From Streptomyces niger (GTDB lineage Bacteria > Actinomycetota > Actinomycetes > Streptomycetales > Streptomycetaceae): DNA of 64,000 nucleotides. Within the stretch, counting starts at the first letter, position 1, and each line of letters starts with the position of its first letter. The notes beneath the pieces were generated by a model. That model saw only the letters and a program-made list of their open reading frames with translations, had not been told where the DNA came from and did not search any database. The position numbers were made by a program, and so were the translations under genes. Shown here piece after piece: positions 8,375 through 16,129 of the stretch. The DNA lies in NCBI RefSeq assembly GCF_000718305.1, contig NZ_JOFQ01000001.1, positions 310,001-374,000 on the forward strand, given 5' to 3'.

Positions 8375-8632
8375 ATGTACGGATACGGATACGGCATGAA
8401 CGGCTGGGGCTATGCCGCGTTGGTCATCCAAGTCCTCTTCTGGGCGCTCCTGGTCGTGGGAGTGGCGTTCCTCATCCGGTATCTGGCACGCGGCCGCCAC
8501 GAGACACCCGCTCCGCCGCCCGCGCCGCAGGCGCATCAGGGGCCCGAGCAGATACTGGCGGGGCGCTTCGCTCGTGGCGAGATCGACGAAGAGGAGTACC
8601 ACCGCCGTCTCACGACTCTCCGGAGCGGCTGA
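8375..8632 (+). CDS. SHOCT-domain small membrane protein
   Basis: An 85-residue protein: an N-terminal Tyr/Gly-rich tip (MYGYGYGMNGWGY), one membrane helix (AALVIQVLFWALLVVGVAFLIRYL, about 14-37), a Pro/Ala linker, then a short C-terminal SHOCT motif (ILAGRFARGEIDEEEYHRRLTTL, about 61-83). SHOCT motifs are short oligomerisation-like tails common on bacterial membrane proteins. GGAGGTGA at 8359-8366 places the start at ATG 8375 or the adjacent GTG 8372; an upstream in-frame start at 8306 lacks a ribosome site. It lies just before the DevR-like regulator gene. Confidence 0.75.
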   Translation: MYGYGYGMNGWGYAALVIQVLFWALLVVGVAFLIRYLARGRHETPAPPPAPQAHQGPEQILAGRFARGEIDEEEYHRRLTTLRSG

Positions 8633-8700
8633 TCCCTGCCGGCGCCGAAAGGAGCACGACACACCGCGGCAGCTACAGGCACTTTGCGGGAGAGGGAATC

Positions 8701-9411
8701 ATGAACGTCACGCCGGGGCCCGGTGACGGCGAGCCCATCAAGATCTTCCTGTTGGACGACCACGAGGTCGTCCGCCGCGGACTGCGCGATCTCCTCGACA
8801 CCGAGCCGGACATGACGGTGGTGGGAGACGCGGCGGACGCCCGTCAGGCGCTCGCGCGTGTCCCCGCGCTCCGACCCGATGTGGCCGTACTCGACGTCCG
8901 GCTGGGCTCTGCCGAGGAACACGGAGATGCCGAAGGCATCATGGTCTGCCGGGAGTTACGCGCCCGGCTTCCTGGGCTCGCCTGTCTGATGCTGACCTCC
9001 TTCGACGACGACGAGGCGCTCTTCGACGCCATCATGGCCGGCGCCGACGGTTATGTCCTCAAGCAGATCAAGGGGTCCGATCTGGTGGTCGCCGTGCGGA
9101 CAGTGGCCGCGGGCAAATCCATGCTCTCCCCCGAGGTGACAGCCCGTGTTCTGACGCGTGTCCGAGGCCCGGCGGCGCCCGTCGGACCGCCTGAGCTCGC
9201 TCGTTTGACCCCGCGGGAACGGGAGATTCTGGACCTGGTGGGCGAGGGGCTGACCAACCGCCAGATCGCCGATCGTCTCTACCTCGCCGAGAAGAGCGTG
9301 AAGAACCGGATCTCCACCATTCTGTCGAAGCTCAAGGTGGAGCGGCGCATCCAGGCCGCGGTGATCGCGGAGCGCGTGCGCGAGCGGGAGGACCCGCCGC
9401 ACCACCCTTGA
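8701..9411 (+). CDS. DevR/DosR-like response regulator (NarL/LuxR type)
   Basis: A 236-residue two-component regulator. The receiver domain has the acidic pair LLDDHEVVRRG (D19, D20), the phosphorylation site VAVLDVRL (D65), LTSF and GYVLK. The LuxR-type HTH near 165-220 contains LTPREREILDLVGEGLTNRQIADRL followed by YLAEKSVKNRISTILSKLKVERRIQAA. This C-terminal stretch is strikingly like mycobacterial DevR (AEKTVKN, LAKL, ERRTQAA). It is convergent with the DevS-like kinase gene, the expected partner. Predicted to activate the surrounding stress genes through the GGGCCGNNCGGC sites. Confidence 0.88.
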   Translation: MNVTPGPGDGEPIKIFLLDDHEVVRRGLRDLLDTEPDMTVVGDAADARQALARVPALRPDVAVLDVRLGSAEEHGDAEGIMVCRELRARLPGLACLMLTSFDDDEALFDAIMAGADGYVLKQIKGSDLVVAVRTVAAGKSMLSPEVTARVLTRVRGPAAPVGPPELARLTPREREILDLVGEGLTNRQIADRLYLAEKSVKNRISTILSKLKVERRIQAAVIAERVREREDPPHHP

Positions 9412-9418
9412 CGTCAGT

Positions 9419-9474
9419 GCCGGTCGTTCAGTGCTGGTCGTTCAGTGCTGGACGACCCGTGCCGGTCGTTCAGT
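9419..9474 (+). repeat. 14-nt tandem repeat between devR-like and devS-like genes
   Basis: Four units of 14 nt: GCCGGTCGTTCAGT, GCTGGTCGTTCAGT, GCTGGACGACCCGT, GCCGGTCGTTCAGT. They start 8 nt after the response regulator stop and fill most of the convergent gap. The GTCG/CGAC content could form alternative hairpins and so act as a terminator, but no clean stem is evident. Confidence 0.75.
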
Positions 9475-9503
9475 GCTCGACGGCCAGCGCTGTTAGCGTG
9501 TCC

Positions 9504-11234
9504 TCAAGGGCGCTGCGGGGTGTCCAGAGGGACCTGCCATACGATGCGCGTGCCGCCTTCGGCCGGTGTCTCCAAGGTCATGCCACCGCCCAGCAGTTCC
9601 GCGCGGCTCCGCATGTTGGTCAACCCGCTCCCGTCTCTCGCCACGCATTCCAGTCCGACCCCGTCGTCCGTGACGGTGAGCACCACCTCGTCCGCCACGG
9701 ACAGCGTCACGTCCGCACGTCGAGCACGCGCGTGCCGGGCCGTATTGCTCAGCGCCTCGGTCAGTACGGCGAGGACGTGTTCGGCGATCTCAGTGGGAAT
9801 GTCGGTGTCGACCGGCCCGTCCATCCGCAGCGAGGGGGTGAATCCGAGGGCCTCGCCGGCCTTGGCGACCACGTCGAGGGTGCGTCGCCGCAGCCCCGCC
9901 TCGTCCCGTGGCTGGGCCGAGGTGCGCAGGCCGAAGATGGTGGAGCGGATGATCTTAATGGTCTCGTCGAGGTCGTCGACGGCCCGCCCGACGCGCAATG
10001 CCGCTTCCGGCCGCTCGATCAGCCGGGTGGCACTCTGCAGCGTCATCCCGGTGGCGAACAACCGTTGAACGGCGAGGTCATGGAGATCACGGGCGATCCT
10101 GTCGCGCTCCCGCAACGCCTCCAGCTGCTCCGACTCCCGCCGCCTGCGATCCAGCTCCAGGGCGAGCGCGGCCTGTTCGGCGAAGCCGGAGAGCAACGTG
10201 ACGTCGTGCTCGGCGAAGGCCGGGCGCCCCTGCACACGACTCAACCGGATCGAGCCCGCGTCCTGCTGGTCCCTCAGCAGCGGCACGGCGACCGCCGGAC
10301 CGGTGACCTCCGACTCCGCGGTTGCGGTGCAATCCCGTGAGTCGGCGCCGAGGTCGCCGGTGACCGCCGGCTCCCCCGTACGGGCCGCCAGCCCCACGAG
10401 TGAACCGTTGCGCGGCACGACGGCGTCGGCAAGATGGGCGGCATCCGCCCCGTGCACCACCACTGCCCGTAGCCCTCCCGTATCCGCATCCGGCAGGAAG
10501 ACGGCCACGCAGTCCGCGTCGGCCAGCTCCCCACTGCGGCGGGCGATCAGCCCGAGCGCCTCCTTGGTGTCGGCTCCGGACAGCAGGGCCCGGGTGATCT
10601 CGCCGAGTACCTCCAGCCACCGTTCGCGCGTCCGACTCTCGTGATACAGCCGTGCGTTGTCGATGGCCACTCCGGCAGCCACCGCGAGCATCGTCAGCAC
10701 GGCCTCGTCGTCGGCGTCGAACTGCGCCCCGCCCCGTTTCTCGGTGAGGTAGAGGTTGCCGAAGATCTCGTCACGGACCCGAATCGGTACGCCGAGGAAC
10801 GTACGCATCGGTGGGTGGTTCGGCGGAAAGCCGTAACTGCTGGGGTGTTCGGCGAGATCGGTCAGCCGCAACGGTTCGGGGTGACGGATCAGCTCCCCGA
10901 GGATGCCGTGCCCCGATGGCAACGCACCTATTTTTGCGGCTAGTTGCTCCGATATTCCCACCGGAAGGAAACGGGACAGCCGTTGTCCGTCCTCGACCAC
11001 TCCGAGCGCACCGTATTCCGCGTCCGCCAGCACGACGCCTGCCTCGACGATGTGCTTCAGCACTTGTTCGACGTCCAGATCGCTGCCGACGCTGACCACC
11101 GCCTCCAGCAGGCTCTGCATGCGCTCGTGTGTGGCTCGGGCGCTGTCCAGGCGAAACTGCAACTCGTCGAGCAACTGTTCCAGACGCAACTGCGGCAGCG
11201 CAGAGCGACGCTGGTGGCCCACCGAGTCCGGCAT
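9504..11234 (-). CDS. DevS/DosT-like GAF-GAF sensor histidine kinase
   Basis: A 576-residue soluble kinase: GAF-A (about 55-195), GAF-B (about 225-360), HisKA_3 dimerisation domain with the phospho-acceptor in ARDLHDLAVQRLFATGM (H385), and an HATPase domain with LTEALSNTARHA (N-box), VTDDGVGL and SGLTNMRSRAELLGG. GAF-A contains FPPNHPPMRTFLGVPIRVRD, matching the mycobacterial DosS segment that carries the heme-ligating His; H140 is the equivalent, so heme-based oxygen or redox sensing is inferred. Start set at ATG 11234 (GGGGAGG eight nt upstream), because the 41-residue upstream extension is low-complexity. It is convergent with the DevR-like gene. Confidence 0.87.
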   Translation of the reverse strand: MPDSVGHQRRSALPQLRLEQLLDELQFRLDSARATHERMQSLLEAVVSVGSDLDVEQVLKHIVEAGVVLADAEYGALGVVEDGQRLSRFLPVGISEQLAAKIGALPSGHGILGELIRHPEPLRLTDLAEHPSSYGFPPNHPPMRTFLGVPIRVRDEIFGNLYLTEKRGGAQFDADDEAVLTMLAVAAGVAIDNARLYHESRTRERWLEVLGEITRALLSGADTKEALGLIARRSGELADADCVAVFLPDADTGGLRAVVVHGADAAHLADAVVPRNGSLVGLAARTGEPAVTGDLGADSRDCTATAESEVTGPAVAVPLLRDQQDAGSIRLSRVQGRPAFAEHDVTLLSGFAEQAALALELDRRRRESEQLEALRERDRIARDLHDLAVQRLFATGMTLQSATRLIERPEAALRVGRAVDDLDETIKIIRSTIFGLRTSAQPRDEAGLRRRTLDVVAKAGEALGFTPSLRMDGPVDTDIPTEIAEHVLAVLTEALSNTARHARARRADVTLSVADEVVLTVTDDGVGLECVARDGSGLTNMRSRAELLGGGMTLETPAEGGTRIVWQVPLDTPQRP

Positions 11235-11360
11235 GGAGTGTGCCTCCCCGCTCCCTCGCGACCGATTAGCTCCCCTCTCCGCAGAGTAGCCCGAAGGCGG
11301 TGTTTTGCCTCCCATTGACACAGAACGCTTCGAGCCGGTGGACGAAGGATCGGACACGGC

Positions 11361-11450
11361 TCAGCTCTCCGGTACGACCGCTACCGGGCACCGTGCGTGG
11401 TGCGGCACCGTATGGTTCACCGGGCCGTGTTGCAGGCCGGCACGCCCTTG
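11361..11450 (-). pseudogene. Remnant of a universal stress protein (C-terminal end)
   Basis: On the minus strand the frame ending at 11361 reads HGPVNHTVPHHARCPVAVVPES and stop. This is a close match to the C-terminal helix-strand of universal stress proteins (GSVxxxVLHHAxCPVAVV). Upstream of it the glycine-rich nucleotide-binding stretch cannot be followed in one frame, so the gene is broken. USP genes are normal members of DevR regulons, so this looks like a lost member. Confidence 0.5.
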
Positions 11451-11515
11451 GTGGCGACGAGCACCCACGTAGTCAAGTGACCGGTGTGTGGCCCCTCTGC
11501 TGCCGATCGGCACAG

Positions 11516-11585
11516 GTCCCGGGCCGTTCGGCCGCCGTCGTGTCCCACGGGTCCCGGGCCGTTCGGCCGCCGTCGTGTCCCACGG
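11516..11585. repeat. Perfect 35-nt tandem duplication carrying two DevR-like boxes
   Basis: Positions 11516-11550 and 11551-11585 are identical. Each copy contains GGGCCGTTCGGCC (11521-11533 and 11556-11568), the same palindrome found before the CBS gene. They lie about 290-330 nt upstream of the kinase gene start and downstream of sixA, beside the USP remnant whose promoter they may once have served. The rest of the 605-nt gap 11235-11839 holds only the USP remnant and shadows. Confidence 0.7.
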
Positions 11586-11839
11586 GACCCCTGCGGCCGT
11601 TGCCGGAAGCACCGCACGATAGAAGCGTGAGCAAGCCGGCAATGCAGGGGAGGTGGGCGGACGAACGGCGTACTCACCGCGCTGGTACCCACCACAATCG
11701 CCGCGGCGACCGGTGAGGATGCCGTACGTGCCCTTCTTCGGACGTGCAGGCTCCCAGGGTCTGCCGGTCGTCGCGGTGCCGCCGGTTCAGGCCGTCCAGC
11801 AGCTGCCCCGTCGCGCCTCCGTAACAGGACAGCACCGTT

Positions 11840-12367
11840 TCAGCGGCGTGGCCCCCGGGCGACGGCCAGTTCCGTCAGGAGCGCCTTGTGCGAGTCGAGC
11901 TCCTGCCAGGTTCCGTGCCAGGACAGCAGGGCGATCGTGGCGGTCGGGAACTTGTCCCGGACCTGCTGGAGTTTGCCGTCGACCGCATCGCCGGCCGTCA
12001 CCAGGATCGTGTCGCGCAGGCTGGGATTGTGGCCGACCACCAACACCGTGGACATGTACGCCGATGCCTCCCGTACGACCGCCAGCAGCACCGGTACCGG
12101 CGGATGGTAGAGCCGGGACTCACAGCGCATCAACGGCAGTCCGGCCAGTTCCCCCGCGGCCAGCTCCCAGGTCTCCCTCGCCCGGCGGGCGGTGGAACAC
12201 AACACCAGGTCCGGTAGCCAATCGGCTTCCGCCATCAGTCGCCCCACGGCCCGTGCGTCACGGCGGCCACGCGCAGACAGCGGCCGCTCATGGTCTTCCG
12301 TCCCTGAGGGACGGGCCGCTTTGGCGTGCCGTAACAGCAGCAAGCGCCGTAGAGGAGCGGTCGTCAT
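11840..12367 (-). CDS. SixA-type phosphohistidine phosphatase
   Basis: A 175-residue histidine phosphatase. The catalytic RHG-like motif is LLLLRHAKAARP near the N-terminus, and the second catalytic His is in VLVVGHNPSLRD (about residue 117). LCSTARRARETWELAA carries the conserved arginines. SixA-type enzymes remove phosphate from histidine of phosphotransfer domains. Here it could damp a His-Asp relay such as the DevS kinase, but that is inference. Start set at ATG 12367, immediately before MTTAPLRRLLLLRHAK; the longer frame upstream is Arg/Pro-rich and lacks support. Confidence 0.85.
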   Translation of the reverse strand: MTTAPLRRLLLLRHAKAARPSGTEDHERPLSARGRRDARAVGRLMAEADWLPDLVLCSTARRARETWELAAGELAGLPLMRCESRLYHPPVPVLLAVVREASAYMSTVLVVGHNPSLRDTILVTAGDAVDGKLQQVRDKFPTATIALLSWHGTWQELDSHKALLTELAVARGPRR

Positions 12368-12670
12368 GCCGGGACCCCCACGTCGAGATGCGCACGTCGT
12401 CGGTGAACGGGCGTCCTGGCGGTTGCGTGGTCGCCAGGACGTGGACGGTGGACGGCGAGCAGTGCGTCCGAGTGCTTGTCGGCACACAGTACGCGGAGAA
12501 CGGGCGGCACGATCCCTGCCGGGAGGCGCCGTCACGTCTTTCGGACAACGATCGGATCGGTGGTCCGCGCGCTGCCGCCCGCCCGCGCCGGCCGTTCACC
12601 CGTTACGGGGGATGCCGTCCCACGCAATCTGCTGCTCAATACGGGCACCCCCTACAGAGGGAGGTACGTC
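12368..12670. other. Intergenic region between sixA and the DUF6325 fusion gene
   Basis: A divergent promoter region of 303 nt with no gene I can support. GGCCGTTCACC at 12590-12600 has one good half of the DevR-like palindrome and lies about 70 nt before the start at 12671; it is too degenerate to call. The ribosome site GAGGGAGG precedes 12671. Confidence 0.4.
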
Positions 12671-13771
12671 ATGACCGAGACCGGGCCCATACAGCTGTTG
12701 GCGATCGCCTTCGGCCCGGACGCGGCATTCGAGGGGCGGATCATCGAGGAGCTGGAAGAGCTCACGGCCACGGGTCAGGTACTCGTCCTGGACCTGTTGG
12801 TCGTACAGAAGGAGACCGGTGGTGATCTCGTCGCTCTCGACTATCAGGCGGAAGGGATGGGTGAAACGATCAGCGCACTGCTCGGACTCCGGCCGGGCAG
12901 CATGCGGGGAGCGGAGAAGACGTTCCCCTCGCTGGCGCCGGGGCGTGCCTTCGGGCTCGCCGCGGACGACATAAGGGAGCTCGGAGAGGCGTTGGCTCCG
13001 GGTACCACAGCAGGCTTCATGCTTCTCGAACATCGGTGGGCGAGGAAGCTGCGGGGTGCGGTCCGCGAGCAGGGTGGCGTTCCGCTCGCGGAGGGGTTCC
13101 TCACCGAGGAGGTGATGGCCCCCGTAGCTGCTGAGCTGCTCGCAGCCGCCGCGCGAGTCGGCGAAGGGGCGCCAGAAGGCACCACGACGGACCAGGCGAC
13201 AGCGGTACCCGCAGGCGGAACCGCCGTCGACACCGCGGAAGAAACCCACCGGGCCGACGACCGGCCCGTTGCCCAGGAGGTTCCCATGACCGGACTGGTG
13301 GTGCTCGGCTTCTCCGACAAGGAGCAGGCGGAAGCCGTCATGCGACTCAGCCGCGATCTCTCCCGTGAGGAACTGCTCGACCTGGAAGATGCCGCGCTGG
13401 CCTGGCGGAGCCAGGACGGCAAGGTGCACGTCCAGCAGACCCACAACACCACCACCAAGGGAGCGGCGACGGGTGCCCTGTGGGGAACGCTGTTCGGCAT
13501 GCTCTTCCTGATGCCTGTCTTCGGCGCCGCGGCGGGTGCGGCCACCGGCGCGGTCGCCGGTAAGCTCCGGGACGTCGGCCTGAACGACGCGTTCATCAAG
13601 GAGACGGCCGGTGCCCTGGAACCCGGGCGTGCCGCGGTCTTCGCACTCGTACGCCGCTCCACTCCCGACCGGGTGCGAGACGCACTGCGCCCCTTCCACC
13701 CCACGGTCCTGCACACCTCGCTCACCAAGGAGCGGGAGGACGAACTCATCGCCGCCCTGCACGGAGTCTGA
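12671..13771 (+). CDS. DUF6325-DUF1269 fusion protein
   Basis: A 366-residue protein made of two families that are usually separate. Residues 1-140 match DUF6325 (IQLLAIAFGPDAAFEGRIIEEL, then LVLDLLVVQK, ALDYQ, GFMLLEHRWA). A Thr/Ala-rich linker of about 50 residues follows. Then a DUF1269 unit begins with MTGLVVLGFSDKEQAEAVM and has the glycine-zipper membrane segment GALWGTLFGMLFLMPVFGAAAGAATGAVAGKL. The second unit begins at an in-frame ATG (13286, residue 206) with its own strong AGGAGG five nt upstream, so it may also be made alone. Both families accompany DevR regulons. Function unknown; the DUF1269 part is probably membrane-associated. Confidence 0.82.
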   Translation: MTETGPIQLLAIAFGPDAAFEGRIIEELEELTATGQVLVLDLLVVQKETGGDLVALDYQAEGMGETISALLGLRPGSMRGAEKTFPSLAPGRAFGLAADDIRELGEALAPGTTAGFMLLEHRWARKLRGAVREQGGVPLAEGFLTEEVMAPVAAELLAAAARVGEGAPEGTTTDQATAVPAGGTAVDTAEETHRADDRPVAQEVPMTGLVVLGFSDKEQAEAVMRLSRDLSREELLDLEDAALAWRSQDGKVHVQQTHNTTTKGAATGALWGTLFGMLFLMPVFGAAAGAATGAVAGKLRDVGLNDAFIKETAGALEPGRAAVFALVRRSTPDRVRDALRPFHPTVLHTSLTKEREDELIAALHGV

Positions 13772-13898
13772 CCGGCACATCGGAGGCCGACGGGACGTCG
13801 GGGCGTCGTGGCGTCGGGGCGCACACGAGACACGATCACACGCAGCGCCGACGGGCGACCACGGCGGTACCGCGGCCGGCGACAGAAGGGGAAAAAGC

Positions 13899-14318
13899 AT
13901 GAGCGGTTCCGTGACTCTCGCGTACGACTACCCGCTCCTCGGGGTTTTCTGGACCACGTTCTGGCTGTTCATGTGGATGCTGTGGTTCTTCCTGCTCTTC
14001 CGCGTCATCGGCGATGTCTTCCGCGACGACGGGTTGAACGGGTGGGCCAAGGCAGGCTGGATCATCTTCGTGCTCGTGCTGCCGCTCATCGGCGTCCTGA
14101 TCTACGTGCTCGTTCGGGGCCGCGGTATGGGGCGCCGCGAAGTGCACAAGGCACAGGCGCAGCAGGAGGCCTTCGACGACTACGTGCGCAGGACCGCGGC
14201 GACCGGCACGGTTCGTACCAGTCAGGCCGACGAGCTGGCGAAGCTCTCCCGGATCAAGGAACGCGGCGACATCTCGGACGACGAGTTCCAGCGGGCGAAG
14301 GACAAGATCCTGCACTGA
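13899..14318 (+). CDS. PLDc_N/SHOCT membrane protein
   Basis: A 139-residue membrane protein: two hydrophobic helices (VFWTTFWLFMWMLWFFLLFRVIGDVF and AGWIIFVLVLPLIGVLIYVLV, about 15-75) of the phospholipase-D-nuclease N-terminal type (PLDc_N), a charged linker with GRREVHKAQAQQEAF, and a C-terminal SHOCT motif (DELAKLSRIKERGDISDDEFQRAKDKIL, 112-138). The protein has no catalytic PLD domain. Start at ATG 13899 after AGAAGGGG. It continues the stress block, spaced 127 nt after the DUF6325 fusion. Role unknown. Confidence 0.8.
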   Translation: MSGSVTLAYDYPLLGVFWTTFWLFMWMLWFFLLFRVIGDVFRDDGLNGWAKAGWIIFVLVLPLIGVLIYVLVRGRGMGRREVHKAQAQQEAFDDYVRRTAATGTVRTSQADELAKLSRIKERGDISDDEFQRAKDKILH

Positions 14319-14439
14319 TCACGGTCGGCCGGGCTCAGGCGTGGGCCGTGGCCGGTGTCGGCCGGCGGCCGGCGGCGGTTGGCGGCGGTGCAACGCTGAA
14401 GGGATTCTGCCCGGCCGGTAGGTGACGGGAGGGACAGGC

Positions 14440-14973
14440 ATGGAGATCACACCGCAGGCGATGGTCATCCCCAAGGACACCGGCCATCTCGAACAGGGGA
14501 AGTACGGGCCGGTCTTCCCGAAGACGCCCGCGTGTTACGGCTTCACGATCATCGCCGATGTGCAGCCGGGCCGGGCCGAGGCCATACGCGAGCACGGCCA
14601 CGCCCTGGCCAAGGCGCTGGAGAGCGACCCGTATCTCCTCGCGCCGCTGAAGCTGCACTATCTGCGCTGGGTGCTCTTCGACGACGACACGCGCTTCATG
14701 TACCAGGGCATCTTCGACACCGATTTCGACAAGTACACCGAGGACGCAGTTGCGCTCTTCAGCAAGGCGGGGGTCAGCACGGCCTTCGAGAACCTCCAGG
14801 GGTTCCCGGAGGACTGGAAAACCAACCCCGAGGCGTTCATCAGGTTCGTGCGGGCGCACCAATGCCCGAGTTTCCTCGAGTACGGGGAGTACCCCTACGT
14901 CACGGCCGACGAGATCAAGAAGGCGCTGCGGATGAAGAGCGCACTGTCGGAGATGCTCGACCAACTGCAGTGA
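14440..14973 (+). CDS. Conserved protein of unknown function, Dyp-cluster partner
   Basis: A 177-residue soluble protein that I do not recognise by name. Visible features: YGFTIIADVQPGRAEAIREHGHALAKALE, then LHYLRWVLFDD-TRFMYQGIFDTDFDKYTEDAVALF. This alternation of strands and helices suggests two ferredoxin-like (dimeric alpha-beta barrel) repeats, the fold shared with Dyp peroxidases and chlorite dismutases. An N-terminal tail and a charged C-terminal helix flank it. Start at ATG 14440 with GGGAGGGACA before it. The genes for another unknown protein and a Dyp peroxidase follow in the same direction, suggesting a functional trio. The last 18 nt, including the stop codon, are repeated twice more downstream (see repeat). 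Confidence 0.7.
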   Translation: MEITPQAMVIPKDTGHLEQGKYGPVFPKTPACYGFTIIADVQPGRAEAIREHGHALAKALESDPYLLAPLKLHYLRWVLFDDDTRFMYQGIFDTDFDKYTEDAVALFSKAGVSTAFENLQGFPEDWKTNPEAFIRFVRAHQCPSFLEYGEYPYVTADEIKKALRMKSALSEMLDQLQ

Positions 14974-15009
14974 CTCGACCAGTTGCAGTGACTCGGCCAG
15001 TCGCAGTGA
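14956..15009 (+). repeat. 18-nt triplication spanning a stop codon
   Basis: Three 18-nt units: CTCGACCAACTGCAGTGA, CTCGACCAGTTGCAGTGA, CTCGGCCAGTCGCAGTGA. The first is the last six codons of the preceding gene (LDQLQ and stop), so each later unit carries its own in-frame stop. The array is a duplication of a gene end. Confidence 0.85.
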
Positions 15010-15076
15010 CAGGCGCCTCGGCCCGCGCTGAAGCACGGGCCGATCCGCCGTGGGCCCACTGCTGAGGGAGGCGGAC

Positions 15077-16090
15077 ATGACCGAAGTCGCCACCGCCCGC
15101 ACCTACAACCAGCGGCACGTTCCGCGCGCCCCCACGCGGGGCCGGCGGCGGGTGAGCATCTACGTCTCGTGGAGTTATCCGGCCGAGGCGGGTCGGGACC
15201 CGGCCGGGCTGGACAACCGGTTCTCCACGATGACGGAGGTCCGGCGGGCGGCCTGGCCCGCCTACGAGGACCCGAAGTGGTCGGACCCACTGCGGTTCCA
15301 GCAGGGCGTGGCGGGGTCGCTGGAGTTGTTCTTCCTGGCCTGGGTGCCCTTCCAGCAGTTCGTTCAGGAGGTCACGGGTCACCCGGTTCCGGTGTATCAA
15401 CGCATCGACCAGGCCGGTTTCCACACCCCGCTCGATGAGCGAGTGCTGGCCGACACCGACACACTGTTCGTCTTCGGCCTGGACCACATGGTCACCGGGC
15501 AGGAGGCGGCACCGGCGGAGGTCGAGGCGCTGCAGGCGTTCCTGACCCGGGAGGATGCCCGCCTGGTACTGGGACCCCACCACGAGGTGGGGGTGTCGGA
15601 GGACCTGAAGGTGCGGGAGGTCGAGTACCGCCACCACGGCGATCCGCTGGTCCCCCGGCAGCAGCGTTTCGCCGGATACCTGCGCGGGGTGCTGCACGGT
15701 CTCGGTGTACCGGTGGAGAACCGCTACGGACTGCGGCCCGCCGTACGGGAACACCACAGGATCGCCCCGTTCGCCGCGGTGCGGGACCTGGATGCCAAGG
15801 GCTGGCTGGAGGGGGTGACCCACTTCAACTTCCACCAGCACTTGCCGCATTACGCCGTGACGGCCGAGGAGGCGGCTGCCGTGCATGTCCTGGCCCGGCA
15901 ACCGATCGACACCTCCCGGCCGCACCCGTTCACCGAAGCGGGCAACACCACGTTCAACATGTTCCTGTGGGTGCCGCCTGCAGATGAGCGGGGTGGCGAC
16001 ATCCTGTTCGCCGACTCCACGATCTTCAGTTCCCTGTTCGGCGGTGACGAGAGTCTGCGTACCTTCTGGCGCAACCTCGTCACCAAGTAG
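15077..16090 (+). CDS. Unknown protein, possibly with a glutamine-amidotransferase-like core
   Basis: A 337-residue protein I cannot assign. The middle reads TDTLFVFGLDHMVTGQEAAPAEVEALQAFLTREDARLVLGPHHEVG, which has the strand-loop-helix-strand rhythm of flavodoxin-like or GATase1-like folds but no catalytic Cys in the expected place. Later a His-rich stretch WLEGVTHFNFHQHLPHYAV could bind metal or heme. No signal peptide or membrane segment. Start at ATG 15077 with GAGGGAGG upstream. It lies between an unknown protein and a Dyp peroxidase, 40 nt and 100 nt apart respectively, and probably shares their transcript. Confidence 0.6.
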   Translation: MTEVATARTYNQRHVPRAPTRGRRRVSIYVSWSYPAEAGRDPAGLDNRFSTMTEVRRAAWPAYEDPKWSDPLRFQQGVAGSLELFFLAWVPFQQFVQEVTGHPVPVYQRIDQAGFHTPLDERVLADTDTLFVFGLDHMVTGQEAAPAEVEALQAFLTREDARLVLGPHHEVGVSEDLKVREVEYRHHGDPLVPRQQRFAGYLRGVLHGLGVPVENRYGLRPAVREHHRIAPFAAVRDLDAKGWLEGVTHFNFHQHLPHYAVTAEEAAAVHVLARQPIDTSRPHPFTEAGNTTFNMFLWVPPADERGGDILFADSTIFSSLFGGDESLRTFWRNLVTK

Positions 16091-16129
16091 CGCCCGGGCC
16101 ACCGCGGCAGCGGCGCGGAGGTGATGCCC

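Noticed and set aside
14344..14360. GGGCCGTGGCCGG upstream of the gene at 14440 as a further DevR-like box
   Set aside because: It departs from the GGGCCGNNCGGC form in the second arm and lies in a run of GGCCGG repeats, so it is not distinguishable from background.
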